A stretch of DNA of 64,000 nt, taken from the NCBI RefSeq assembly GCF_029227915.1, contig NC_079881.1:9362001-9426000 (forward strand), written 5' to 3'. Source of the DNA: Hydractinia symbiolongicarpus (Eukaryota > Cnidaria > Hydrozoa > Anthoathecata > Hydractiniidae). Both the position numbers and the translations under genes were made by a program. Positions within the stretch are counted from its first letter, which is position 1. Each line of letters begins with the position of its first letter. Positions 10,513 through 22,146 of this stretch are shown here, piece by piece. The notes under the pieces are model-generated. The model was not told where the DNA came from and made no database searches. It saw only the letters and a program-made list of their open reading frames with translations.

Positions 10513-12505
10513 GTTGTTGATAGTAGTGTTGGCAGCTTTTGTTGCCCCACTTCTAGCTGAAAAAAATTGCACATGGCAAAATACAGTTGTTTATGGACAA
10601 TTTATCAAAACCATTCGCCTCACACACCCTGCAGGAGTGGTAGTTACCTGGGAAGTTGAAAAAGGAACCAGTAACATCACAATCGCGCATAACAGCCATG
10701 TATCACACAACATTACGTACAAAAACGATGAAATGATTTTAAAAGTAAAACTCCCTAAAAAAGCTATGGCAACAACTATTAATGTCAACAAATGGATCAC
10801 GTGTTTCATGATATTCTTTTGTGGTTGGTTAATAAATAAGCGATACGCAGTTTTAATTGGTGTGATTGTATTGTCAACTGCTACTTTCGTACTGCCAGCT
10901 ACACCGACTGATTGTTCGAATCCTCGAATACACGTCAAAGCTCCATTCGATTACATGGAAAAATTATGTGTCAACGAGAAAAAATGTTTCGAAATAAAAT
11001 GCACATTGTCTGATCTACCTCAGAGTTACAGTGTGATTCCATCAGATAATAAAATCATGTTCAAAGATGAATACTGTTCAATTAGAAAGCCAGAATATTG
11101 GGATGATTGGGTTCTTCACTATTTCAAATCAGCAAATAACAGTGAGAGTTTATACCTTGCTGATTTTGATGGAGATGCTCTTGTTAATATCATCGAATAT
11201 TATGGAAACCAATCCTTCATTGAAAAAGACAAAGCCCGAACACGAAGAAATGTCATCAATGTTGAAGAACTTGGTACAAATCCATTAAATCCAGATTCTG
11301 ATGGCGATCTTCTGCTTGACGGATTTGAATATTTCAATAACATGAGTCCAGTGAAAAAGGACGATTTAAATGCAGATGCTGATGGTGATGGGTTGTCAAA
11401 TTTAAAAGAACAAATTCTCAGAACTGATCCTCTAAATCCAGACACTGATGGTGACGGAGCTTTGGACGGGGCTGAAGTAAAAAATAATGCTGACCCTCGA
11501 GATCCAATTGATAGAGGGATGCCACCTCCAGATACCCAAGACGTATTAATTAGAATTACAATTGGTGACCACAGCGGAAGTCATTCAGAAAGGTATGTAA
11601 TGCATGTGGGAGAAGTATCTCATCAATCTCCTGGATTTGGTTTAGTTGGTTTCGGAGATTATAATTTCAAGCCTGGTTCCTATCCAATCACAATACAGCA
11701 CGTGGGAACAAATCTTAATACACCGGATTACGACTATAGAGCTTCGGTTACAAAAGTTGGAGGTCAAGGAAAAATCACTGTTCAAGATCCTCAAAGAATT
11801 CTTGGGTTTCATCATGAAAGTACTTATGATTATACCAAAGGGAAAAGTGCAACATTGATAGTGGAAGGAGATTGTACCGAGGAAAAGAAAGCAACTGATT
11901 GCTCGTGCATAAAAGCATGTGAAGAATGTCGCGCAAAGAAAAAGTGTTATTGGAATAAATCTTACTGCAGAGATAAAAAATTTCTTGACGATATTATTCC
12001 TATCCCAAATATTCTCTTTTTAACAGCGGCTAATTGCGCTTGTGAAAAGTGCCAGAAATGGGCCGAACGTGAAAAGAGGGATAATGCGTGGTTGCTTGAT
12101 TTAAATAAGAATTTTAAATGTCCATGCAAAGTCAGAAAAAATCCATGGTACAAATTGGGATGGGAAGCAATTGACAACCCATCCAACAAAGACTGGGAAA
12201 TAGACGGTGCTTGTATCGGTAGCGGACTTCCAGGATGCTGGTACTTCCACCCAGGAGCTGATGGCTGTCTCCGCTCTTCTGCTACAAGTCAATATGGAGC
12301 CAGACAACAGTGTTGTTACGATAAACGTGGAACTTTGTTACGGCCTGGTCACCCTGGAGCAGGAACACCTGATAAATCTGTGGAAAACCATAAAGAAGAC
12401 GATGTAGAGCCATATGCGTGGTGTTGCAAAGATTGTGATAAAAAAGATAGCTGTGATCGATACATCAAACAAGCAAGAGCAGGTGATGCTTCTCACTGCA
12501 CTTAA
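10513..12505 (+). CDS. Surface/secreted protein with DxDxDG calcium repeats and AMOP-like domain (large 3' exon)
   Basis: The frame opens directly after a splice-acceptor-like TATTTAG at 10512 with hydrophobic residues LLIVVLAAFVAPLLA, the core of a signal peptide whose Met must lie in an upstream exon. An N-glycosylated region (to about residue 92) is followed by a hydrophobic stretch (about 93-125). Four calcium-binding repeats of thrombospondin type-3 / EF-hand-like form follow: DFDGDALVN (217), DSDGDLLLDG (261), DADGDGLSN (288) and DTDGDGALDG (310). A beta-rich domain (about 343-440) comes next, then Cys-rich segments. The C-terminal region from about 532 carries CWYFHPGADGC and QQCCYDKRGTLL, the hallmark of AMOP domains (MUC4, SUSD2, isthmin). 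Adhesion or extracellular-matrix function is inferred. The protein ends at a clean TAA. Confidence 0.8.
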
Positions 12506-13660
12506 ACAAAACTGGTTTATTTTAATTCGCACTGTCTTATTCTAATCTGCACTACATTTTGTATATAAGAACTGGAAAATGACGACTCAACTGTTCTTCA
12601 TTTTTAGCTAACTTTCTGGCATTTTCTTATTTTCAATTATAATGAAAGATTATCGATTCGATCCCTACTTTCTTCATTTTCATGATCATTCCACGAGAAA
12701 TTCTTGACCTGTCTTGAGCCTCAGTTTACCTTTGATTATTACCTCAAATTGTTCCGGTAGTTTTAATTTGATTTTCTTATTGTCTTTACACGCCTATATA
12801 TACATAGATAAGCAGTATTATAATATTTTTGAACTTTTATGTAAGGAAATTAACTGAAACTGGTGTAGGGCTATTAATACACAAGGTTTTTTATTTTTTT
12901 TCTTAAGGCTCGATATTCATTTGATAACTTAATTAAGTTTAAATAAACAACAAAAATAATGACACCTGCAAAACCAATCCCTTCTGCAATAACACCTGTT
13001 AACACACCTATTAATAACTGAGAGAGGGAAAAACAGACCCGAAAGTGTATAATTCCTCGAAACTTTGAACTAACTACCTAACATAAATAACTTGATATAA
13101 AAATAACACTTATTTCGAATATGCAAACGTTACAATCTGTAAGAATCATTTTATCTGTGGTTTGTTACCACTTCTTTCATCAAGTGTTACTATTTGTAAT
13201 TTATTCCTAAATCTTGTGTTGTAAGGATCTATATTCATGTAGCCGAATTGGACATTTGTAGAAACTATTCTCATTCGAGACTTTTTGGAATTTTAATAAT
13301 ACCCTAACACTTTGTATACGTTAACACATAATTATATTTGCAAACTGTCGATTGTGTTTTAATTTTTTGGGACTTGGTAAATGATCATGTTTGCAATAAA
13401 CATTATAATATTCTGTTACCATGAAGGGTGGAATGCTTTGTTGTTCCGCGTTGTTGTTCATTCGAGATAGGCGCTTTTTCTTAAGAATGCTCACATTCTA
13501 ACCAGGTTAGTCAGCAATTTATTTATCTCTTGTTCTAAGCAAAAGACTTATTGTTTTAAGCTGAAATCTTAAGCCTGATATTATACAGCATATTTTTATA
13601 AAAGAAAAAACGTATAATAATCTTTAACCTTTAGACTCCTTAAGATGCGAATTGGCGCCG
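12506..13660. other. Intergenic, AT-rich
   Basis: 3' untranslated and intergenic sequence after the AMOP-protein gene. AATAAA-like words occur (for example near 12940), but none is a convincing unique polyadenylation site. I see no gene or repeat family here. Confidence 0.4.
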
Positions 13661-13760
13661 CAGCAAGAGCGAAATGCTGAGATGCCGTCTATTGGCAATA
13701 ACTTGGGGTCCAGCAAGAGCGAAATGCTGAGATGCCGTCTATTGGCAATAACTTGGGGTC
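13661..13760. repeat. Exact tandem duplication, 2 x 50 bp
   Basis: The 50-base unit starting CAGCAAGAGCGAAATGCTGA and ending ACTTGGGGTC at 13661-13710 is repeated without change at 13711-13760. Perfect identity indicates a very recent duplication or an assembly slip. Confidence 0.95.
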
Positions 13761-14504
13761 CCCGAACTTTGAGATGTCCATATGAAAAAAAATTTAGCTT
13801 TTTATCCGGCAGTGCTTAGGTTCAATAACATTGAGGTAGCAGGTGGCCTAAAATCGTCCCCAAAGACAAAGATTGTCTTGGTCAAACAATTGAAGATTTT
13901 GGCTAAACTTGGCTAAACAGAAAAATCGAGTCCTAAAAAAGAAAAGGAATAGGAAAGTTTCATTCGCTTTCCTTAATTTTTTTTTTTTAGAAATGAATAT
14001 TTTCGATTAATTACATATCGTGTATTTTTATAAGCGCAAACTAAACGAAATATTCTCAACTGATCTTCGCATCATAAAGTATTTAACTCACAATTGTTGA
14101 AAGTTTTTTAAAATAGGTTTTTGTAAAATTTTTGGAAAGCGTTACAATTGCTAAAAATCCCTGCTTTTTTAATGCGAGCTGTGGTGGTTAAGGCACTTCT
14201 CGTGGAATGAGAAGGAAAAAGCTTCATATCTATAGCTACCTGCGCATTCTAGAGTACAGGTTCTTCTTAACACGAGGCTGAGATTGCAGGTACTTTCAAC
14301 TGGTTCCAGGGATCTTGCTGAAAATAATTTTAAGAGTATTTAAAAAGGAGTCTGTGTCTACAAAGTTTTAATGTTCGCTATATGACGCATTTGAGGCGTA
14401 ATGCTGGTTGTGCAGTATTAAAAGCAGGGTATTATCTTTTTTTCAAAGAGAATACTTAAGAAATTCAGACTTTCAACAATATTATAATAATATCAAGTGA
14501 CTTT
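13761..14504. other. Intergenic
   Basis: No coding signal or known repeat seen. AT-rich with a few oligo-A/T runs. Confidence 0.35.
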
Positions 14505-14676
14505 TCTCTTTAATAACAGCCGTATTTTGTCTGTGTGGTCGCGAAGGCCGCGTCCCGTAACGGAATCACGAAATTTCCATAATGCGCACCAATACCAAAT
14601 GCGATATATTTTTATCCACTTTGTTGCGACAAGTGAATTTAAAGGACGGGCGAACCAGTTGAGGGCTAGCAACTAG
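14505..14676 (+). mobile_element. Helitron-like element, family H3 (~170 bp)
   Basis: Starts TCTCTTTAATAACAGCCGTA and ends GGGCTAGCAACTAG. The interior words ATGCGCACCAATACCAAATG and GCGATATATTTTTATCCACT recur in the copies at 47373 and 57663. The 3' hairpin present in other copies (CCCGTGGA/TCCACGGG) is eroded here. The element is too short to encode protein and is non-autonomous. Confidence 0.65.
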
Positions 14677-14791
14677 TCTATATTATAATACCCGTATACG
14701 TCTGTCCGTTTGTCTGTCTGTCACACAAAATGGTAGCTTAGCTGCGCAAGTAGCGAGACGCACGCAATGCGGTATAAGAAGGATAGACTAG
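14677..14791 (+). mobile_element. Helitron-like element, family H4 (~115 bp), 3' end eroded
   Basis: Begins TCTATATTATAATACCCGTA directly after CTAG of the preceding element. The body AAAATGGTAGCTTAGCTGCG and GTAGCGAGACGCACGCAATG matches the copies at 47557 and 54051. It ends GATAGACTAG without the usual hairpin. Confidence 0.65.
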
Positions 14792-15262
14792 TAATAGTTA
14801 ATCCGTTCCCTAGTATATATAGGTATGTATTTCCTAGGAGAACTAAATTAGTATTTTTTAATATTGAGAATACCAACAGCCAATTTGACACAACAGGAAT
14901 TCCTGTTTCTTCTGTAAAAAATATTTTATGACTGAACGTAAAAATGGTGTAAATGCATAGAATGCAAAATCTTCCCAATCAAATAACAATGCATTTACAC
15001 ATATGGGCATGCAATTTTTACAAGGAACGTTTATCAGACAGATATCAGACGAAATACTTAGCTAGTTAAAAGATATATAGGTAACTTCTTAATATATAAT
15101 TGGGAAAAGCCATAAAATTTCAATACAGTCAAAAAGTCCAGATGGGGAGACTTGGTAGATGTATGTGTTGCATCATTGTGTTCTTGATTTTATTTTTTAA
15201 AAAGGGAAATTTCATGAGTATAGAAAGGGCTATTGGCAAAAACGAGGTGAATTTTTTACTTC
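14792..15262. other. Intergenic leading into the CTCTC tract
   Basis: No gene. A reading frame starting at 15100 merely runs on into the simple repeat. Confidence 0.4.
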
Positions 15263-15263
15263 A

Positions 15264-16107
15264 ACCTCTCCTCTCCTCTCCTCTCCTCTCCTTTCCTCTC
15301 CTCTCCTCTCCTCTCCTCTCCTCTCCTCTCCTCTCCTCTCCTCTCCTCTCCTCTCCTCTCCTCTCCTCTCCTCTCCTCTCCTCTCCTCTCCTCTCCTCTC
15401 CTCTCCTCTCCTCTCCTCTCCTCTCCTCTCCTCTCCTCTCCTCTCCTCTCCTCTCCTCTCCTCTCCTCTCCTCTCCTCTCCTCTCCTCTCCTCTCCTCTC
15501 CTCTCCTCTCCTCTCCTCTCCTCTCCTCTCCTCTCCTCTCCTCTCCTCTCCTCTCCTCTCCTCTCCTCTCCTCTCCTCTCCTCTCCTCTCCTCTCCTCTC
15601 CTCTCCTCTCCTCTCCTCTCCTCTCCTCTCCTCTCCTCTCCTCTCCTCTCCTCTCCTCTCCTCTCCTCTCCTCTCCTCTCCTCTCCTCTCCTCTCCTCTC
15701 CTCTCCTCTCCTCTCCTCTCCTCTCCTCTCCTCTCCTCTCCTCTCCTCTCCTCTCCTCTCCTCTCCTCTCCTCTCCTCTCCTCTCCTCTCCTCTCCTCTC
15801 CTCTCCTCTCCTCTCCTCTCCTCTCCTCTCCTCTCCTCTCCTCTCCTCTCCTCTCCTCTCCTCTCCTCTCCTCTCCTCTCCTCTCCTCTCCTCTCCTCTC
15901 CTCTCCTCTCCTCTCCTCTCCTCTCCTCTCCTCTCCTCTCCTCTCCTCTCCTCTCCTCTCCTCTCCTCTCCTCTCCTCTCCTCTCCTCTCCTCTCCTCTC
16001 CTCTCCTCTCCTCTCCTCTCCTCTCCTCTCCTCTCCTCTCCTCTCCTCTCCTCTCCTCTCCTCTCCTCTCCTCTCCTCTCCTCTCCTCTCCTCTCCTCTC
16101 CTCTCCT
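15264..16107. repeat. (CTCTC)n pentanucleotide satellite, ~840 bp
   Basis: A pure pyrimidine strand of CTCTC units, with one substitution (CTTTC) near 15290, then about 160 apparently perfect units to 16105, ending in CTTTTTTCC. Because the period (5) is not divisible by three and the unit lacks stops, all frames stay open on both strands and give long LLSSP or RGEER frames, which are artefacts. The tract is a mirror-symmetric polypurine/polypyrimidine run able in principle to form triplex (H-) DNA. Confidence 0.98.
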
Positions 16108-17802
16108 TTTTTCCTCCTGGAACTCCACTCATCCCCTTATTAATGGTTCCTTTTCTACAGTTTCTGTACTTTAGCCTCAAATATCTTTCCAAACCAATTA
16201 CATTGCAGTATGCACGATAAAAAATATTAGTCTTGTGCGAATCCAGATTCAGATTTTTGTTTCTTCTTCATATATATTGACGTTAACGAAGCATAGCTAG
16301 TTACAAAAACTAACAAACAAGTCCGGTAATGAATAAAAACATTTTTTCACTTTCCCAGAACCAAATGAAACAGATGACAAATTTTCCTAACGACAAATGT
16401 ATTGAGGTTAACGCCCTTTTAAAGAAAACTACCCTTGCTGAAAGAGCAATAAATCTGTAATTTTAATTGAATTTTTATACCTACATAAAGCGTCACAAAC
16501 ACAATAAACCAATTGAAATCTGCTCAGCATATATCTTTATAAACGAACCAACATGTTACACCACAATATGGAAAGTTATTAATAAATTTTTTTAGTTTGC
16601 AAAGGGTATATATAGGGTCTATATATAAAAGTGGTTTTAGTATTTATCAAATGCTGGTTTTAATTTACCTTTTTTAGGAACTTACTTTTAGTACGAAAGT
16701 TAGTACGCTAGATAGCAAAGTCATATATGTATTTTCTTTTATCTGTATATAATTACCTGCTTTTTTTCATGCAATAATGTTTTCTCACACTCGATAGCAA
16801 ATGTGTGGTTGTTGGGTTTTTTTCACTATCCACTGAGATCAAGCTTCATTGTTGCTTGAAATTTCCTGATTTCAATGGTGTTCTTCAGGTGCAGCTAACG
16901 AAAATAAAGATGTTTTAAAGAATTAAGAATATCTCAGGAGATGATAAAATAGTAAGGCGAGGCCTGCCTTTGTACTTTAGCAACTGCAGACAAACTGAAA
17001 AAAATTCAGAAAGTTAGGCAACTAAAACTCGAATCTGGATCTAGATGGAGCCGTTTCTAAGCAACCGAATACTAAAATAAACTTTAAATAGTACAACTTA
17101 TATACTCCAAAAAATTGAAAATTCTCGGCTACTAGGTCGTTTACTTAATTTCTTAAAAATAAAAATGTTGAATTGAAAATTATACTAGTGCAGCTTAGGA
17201 AAACTAAGAAACTGTTCATGGAGTAGAGATTACGCCAAAACCCTATTTGGTATGAGAGGTATTAAGTGCCCGCGGAAAATTCAAATTTAATTGTTACAAA
17301 ACTTTGTGACGGGCACATTTTTCAAAATTTTTGACTCCACCTGGTGATGACATCACAAGTTATAAGACATTGCCCAAAACCACCAATAAACTCTCCAAAA
17401 CGGTAAATGCCAAAAATTTCACAAAGTGTTTATGGTGTTAATTCTAAAATGTCGGCTGAAATTGGTCACCTTTCGAACTCGCTTTCCCTGATTATTAAGA
17501 TTGTAAAATTTCTGATGTCGTCACACAAAAATGCTGATGCCAGCAAAAAATAATTAGGATAATTTATCCCCTTTGTCTCTTACTACAATTGGGCCAAATT
17601 TTAAGTTACAAGTATAACTCTGTCAGGAGTTATGAAGCGGGCGTTTTATTCCACCACCATACCTTCTAGTTTTAAGAATTTCCCTTAAAAAGTTTTAAAA
17701 AAGCGCTAATTTTGCCGTAAATGGCAGTTGTTTACTTGTTTGTTAGATGTGCACAAATTTTAACTAAGAAAAATGACAAAATATTAGCTTAATATTTAAT
17801 AC
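16108..17802. other. Intergenic, 1.7 kb
   Basis: No coding potential recognised. The stretch 17260-17660 includes GATGACATCACAAG and GATGTCGTCACAC words distantly like H2 Helitron modules, but similarity is too weak to assign. Confidence 0.35.
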
Positions 17803-17975
17803 CAGTCGTTAGCCCGTGAAAAAATCTACAGGTTCGCCCGTCCTTTAAATTTACTCATCGCAACAAAGTGGATAAAAATATATCGCATTTGATATTCGTG
17901 TTTCCGTAGCACGATTTTCTAACTCAGCGGGTTGTCCGAGTAAAGACAGTCAAAATACGGCTATTATTAAAGAGA
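17803..17975 (-). mobile_element. Helitron-like element, family H3
   Basis: Reverse copy: plus strand starts CAGTCGTTAGCCCGTG and ends ACGGCTATTATTAAAGAGA, so on the minus strand it reads TCTCTTTAATAATAGCCGTA to CTAACGACTG. The body matches other H3 copies (CATTTGATATTCGTGTTTCC and GCAACAAAGTGGATAAAAAT). The 3' CTAG has mutated to CTGG. Confidence 0.65.
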
Positions 17976-18649
17976 TTTAAGTGTGAAATGACGGATTCGT
18001 CAATTGCCCGAGAAAATTAGCCAGCAGTTAAACCGCATTAAGACCAGATGACTGGTTTGTCATATAAAAAGTGCTTCCATGCTTTAAAAAGAGGAGGAAT
18101 TGGGTTATCAACCAAACATAAACTGACTACGACGAAGAAGGTGATGAAGAGGAAACATGTTATTTTTATGAAAATTTTTTTCTTTATTAAGCAAGAAAAA
18201 ATCAACTGGCATACGTTTGAGAAATAACAACCAAGGATTTAATTAGCAGGTGCTTAAACTGCGAAAGTACTTAAGATTAGTTGATGCAAAAATGAAAAAA
18301 AAAAAAATAATTAGAATTCTTCAATCTAATGTCAAAATTTGCACTGGCCAATGCAGGCAAAAAGAAAAAAACAAGAACATTTTCCAAATGTCTTTTTTAA
18401 AGTTTATTAAAGTGTGTGTCTAAAGTGACATGGTGTAGACGGCATTTGTGGTGGGAATGTGATACGACATGTAGTTCTTCATTGCTTACACTGTGACAAC
18501 ACCTCATAGGGTAAGCCTATATAGATATAACATTTATAGCATGCTTGTCAAATCTTTTTTACATTATCTTGACTGGTTGTTGTTATATGTTTGTTGTTAG
18601 ATGTTATGAAAACATACATAAATATTCTGCTTGTATTTTCAGTAAAAAA
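17976..18649. other. Intergenic
   Basis: AT-rich, no gene, no repeat family recognised. Confidence 0.35.
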
Positions 18650-18960
18650 TGGCCGACCGACTGATAGCCTTGTGGTAGAGCGTTCGCTTTCAGTGCGGGA
18701 GGTCTTGGGTTCAAACCCCGGCCGAGTCATGCCAGAGACTATAAAAGTGTGAATCTATCCTTTCTGCTTAACGCTCAGCATGAGAATAGGATTGATATCT
18801 TAGGCGGTTGTCTAGTTGAGCGATTGTTGTGCTTCCACGACTTTCGTAGCTCAAATGGGAGCTTTAAATGCGCTAGGACCCCCTTCGCAGGACCCTCGTT
18901 GATAGCAGTACCAATAGGAACTGAAGAGGCTATCCTGGGTAAATAATAGTAGTAATGTAA
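18650..18960 (+). mobile_element. tRNA-derived SINE, family S1, full-length copy
   Basis: The head at 18650-18734 is tRNA-like: A-box-like TAGCCTTGTGGTAGAG, B-box GGTTCAAACCCC, and folded ends GGCCGA/CGGCCG. It is followed by a roughly 210 bp tRNA-unrelated body and a short TAG/TAA-rich tail (AATAATAGTAGTAATG). The middle (18807-18880) contains GTTGTCTAGTTGAGCG and CGTAGCTCAAATGGGAGC, which reappear in family S2 at 37866-37935 although the tRNA heads differ. A reading frame at 18749-18946 lies wholly inside and is not a gene. Confidence 0.85.
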
Positions 18961-19091
18961 TGTATCTTTCGCAGATCATTTTCTTTTTACTGGAGGTATT
19001 GTCTTGAACAGAAAAGGTTATCAGCATTTTTTTAATTTCGCGGGTAAGAGATGCAAGGCTAGCAAATAATATGCATTTAACTTGTAGTTTT

Positions 19092-19427
19092 TCTCTTTAA
19101 TAATAGCTGTCGTCTGTCTGTCTCTGCGCAAAATAATAACGCGGTATATAAAGGACGGCCACCGACTAGTCCTTCTCTTTAACAATAACCGTATTTTCTC
19201 TGTCTGTTTGTGCGCGAAAAAATTGTTGTGCAACGGGCACACGAAATAGCGTGTAATTTAAAGACAGACGATCCCGTGGATTTTTCCACGGTCAACGACT
19301 ATTCTCTTTAATACCAACCGTATTTTGTCTGTCTGTCTGCAAGTAACGGGCCGTGATACGCCCCCCAATGTAGCGTGTAATTTAAAGACAAGCAATCACG
19401 TGGATGTTTTCACGGGTTAACGACAAG
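19092..19427 (+). mobile_element. Head-to-tail array of three H3 Helitron-like elements
   Basis: Element 1 is 19092-19169 (internally deleted; ends CACCGACTAG). Element 2 is about 19174-19302, with hairpin CCCGTGGATTTTTCCACGG and end CTAT. Element 3 is 19303-19427, with 3' hairpin CACGTGGATGTTTTCACGGG and end CAAG. Each begins TCTCTTTAA and carries GTCTGTCTGT. All are in the same orientation and are followed immediately by an H1 head. Confidence 0.65.
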
Positions 19428-20163
19428 TTTCTATAATGATAGCCGTCGTCTATCTGACTCTGTTTTGGGAAAGAAGTTACCAATATCATCTGGGGGATTA
19501 CGGCTCGCCTTATTATTAAAACTTGATGTGTTGTACAGCTTATGGTTCCTTCCAACCATCATGTCGGAAATTGCCTTAAAGTTTATTCCAATTAACCTGT
19601 GATGATTAGCTAGGGTTCTTTTACCCACAATTAGATTTGTAACAACGTGCTTCATTAGGATGTATTTAATGTTTAAACTGACAATGAATTTTACAAATTT
19701 TAAAAAAACTTTTTCCTTATAATAAAATTACCGAGTGTTTGTTTTTAACTGGATGAGGTAACGACGGGATGCTTCCTGTGTTGTTGCAATTATTGTTTTT
19801 TTGAAAAAGGGTGTTACGATTTAATCAAATTTGCGACACGGTTCACCTATAACAATGCGCTCAGCCAAATGTTACGATTTTTGTTTTGATCTTTTACGAG
19901 AATTTATTCTGCAAAATAAAAATTCTGGCCGACTGTTTTATCTTATGACGGGGTAACAACAATAAAATGTGTTTTTATTTAAGCTAAGGTATCGAAAAAG
20001 TTAAATTTAAAGAATATATTACACCCGAAACATAATTTTTGTACACTTCACTCGATTCCCAACATACTGTATACCTGTACTAAAGTGCTCCACCTGGTTG
20101 TGTGGCATGGTTTACGGCTTTTAATAGGCGCTCAACCTGTCGTACATACATCGCTGGGACCAA
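19428..20163 (+). mobile_element. Helitron-like element, family H1, diverged and internally deleted
   Basis: The head TTCTATAATGATAGCCGTCG resembles H1 5' ends. The 3' half is collinear with 51070-51720: GAGGTAACGACGGGATGCTT, ATTCTGCAAAATAAAAATTC, AACATACTGTATACCTGTAC and GTGCTCCACCTGGTTGTG. The terminal CCCGGCG hairpin has been lost. Short frames inside it are not genes. Confidence 0.6.
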
Positions 20164-20310
20164 TCTCTATAATGACAGCCGCTGTTCGTCTGTATGTTTG
20201 TAACGGGGTTAACCAGGCACGAAATCTTGAAGCTGTAAAAAACAAATGCGATTTCGTTTTATCTTTGACTTTGCAGTCACATAACCCGTGGATTTTTCAA
20301 ATAAGGCAAA
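20164..20310 (+). mobile_element. Helitron-like element, family H3, decayed
   Basis: Starts TCTCTATAATGACAGCCGCT directly after the H1 copy and keeps half of the 3' hairpin (AACCCGTGGATTTTTCAAAT). No clean CTAG end remains. Confidence 0.45.
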
Positions 20311-22080
20311 ATAGTAGCTGCTAATAATAACGGACGACTTCTCATAGATTTTTTACGGTCCTCCTTTCAGTTTTTGTTTTTTTATATACTTGTTATTATT
20401 ACTCTTGGCTTCTCCTGATATTTCAGGGAAATTTTCACATTGCAGCTTACAATTAAGATTGCTAACGTGTTGAAAAATCTCCTAACTTGGACATTTCGAA
20501 AATGAAAATGGGAAAGGGTGCTGACATTTGGCTGTGTTTACTTATTAAGACTTATCTTTTTTATAATGTAGGTCGGGTAAACTCCAAAAAGATTTTACGG
20601 AGCGTTCCAAAACCCTCACAGCTGTCGATTTTGTTAGAAGACCTTTATTAACTGATGCGGTTAAAGATGTATGCACAAAATTGGAGATGGCTTTGATAAA
20701 AGATTACACCAATTCGTAGAGAGCAGTGTCTGATGTTATCTTATGTGAAAAAGTTTCTCCGTGCTATCGCTGTAACCAGATAGAGGCGTTGTGTTGGGTA
20801 TATAAAATTCTCGCGTTGTTTGTTTTGGTAAAATAATGATACACTTTTTATAGTTAGATGATCATCAATTCCTGAATCGCATAATAAAACCAACGATAAA
20901 CGTATATATATACCGTGCAGTACCGTAGGAAGCGGGGTGTTAAAAGCTATATATTTTTTCAAAAATGTTTTTTTCAGAAAAGAACATAAAAATAGCAATA
21001 CATTTTCTCCACATTTTAAACCCATCCCATTGCGCCGATTTTATTGAATTTCAATGCATTTTTCAGTAGTCTACGAATGCCACTTTTCACTTTTACCGCC
21101 TCCATTTCTATAGCCTTACTATATGCATGTCAAATAAAACTCTTTTATTAGTTAGTTCCGTTTTAAAACTTCGAAGAATTTAATAAAGGTCAAGAACGAA
21201 ATCCGTATAGACACTGAATTTTAACTCATGGAACGACAAAAATTTTTTTACTGTTTTTACTATGACAGTGCAACGACAGGATGCAGTTGGCGAGTTTGTT
21301 TATGGTGGAGTTTGTTTTAAAAATGGTCTTTAAAACTTCTGATTACATCTGAGATCTAATAAAAATAGCCAGCTTTCTTCTTCTCCTACTTCTTCTTTTT
21401 CGACTTATGTTTGAAGCGATTACCGTAACGTCGCGGATTTAGCAGTTGGATCTGGCACCACGATTTGTTGGTTTATCAACCATTTGTACAAGTCACAATG
21501 ATCCCTTAAATGTAGATAAACATTGTCGAATGTTGTGACATTTGACTTGATACAAGTAGCACACTTTTGTGCTAGAAGGCTGAAGTATCTCTCGAAGATT
21601 CAGCATAAGCGGATTATAATCCTAGTTATAACTTTATTTGGGCCTTAAATGCAGAAAAAACCTCATGAAACACACAGCGAGATAGCATTAGTACATATCA
21701 TCCTTGTGTACATACATTTTTATATTCCACACACACTAATACGTACACCTTTTTAAAAAGTGTTTTGGAGTTTCAAACATTAATATTTACAATCGTCCGT
21801 GTATTAGTACATTTAATTTCCTTATTTTTCGCGGAACAAAAATGCGACTTTTTGTCTACCGGTGTATTAACGATCAAAAATGGTAACATTAGGCAATAGG
21901 AAGGCTGGTATTTTTGCGTTAGAAAAATCTTCGGACTATATTGTATAACGAAATAACGTTTTATATAGCAGTAGCACAATACTATACAAGTCATAAAACA
22001 ATAGTACAACAACAATAGCAGCAGGAATATACACATTATACAATCTTCAGTAGTGGAGGTAATATCTATTGGTGAAACTT
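20311..22080. other. Intergenic, 1.8 kb
   Basis: No supportable gene. The longest frames (20741-21025 and 21773-22102, minus) lack known motifs and look like AT-rich background. Confidence 0.35.
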
Positions 22081-22146
22081 CGATTGGAATTTGAATCAGC
22101 AACCATTAGGCTAGCCTTTTACTGCTATGCCAACTGAGCTATTGGT
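22081..22146 (-). other. tRNA-like sequence (tRNA pseudogene or SINE head)
   Basis: On the minus strand the sequence AATAGCTCAGTTGGCATAGC matches a tRNA D-arm/A-box, and about 30 bases later GCTGATTCAAATTCCAATCG resembles a T-arm/B-box. The acceptor stem does not pair well, so a functional tRNA is unlikely. No body matching S1 or S2 follows, so it may head a third SINE family. Confidence 0.45.

Noticed and set aside
15100-16192. Three long open frames (290-347 codons) across the CTCTC tract on both strands
   Set aside because: They consist of the translated pentanucleotide repeat and extend only because the unit lacks stop codons in every frame.
18749-18946. Open frame after the receptor-like spacing at 18.7 kb
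   Set aside because: Lies completely inside SINE S1.
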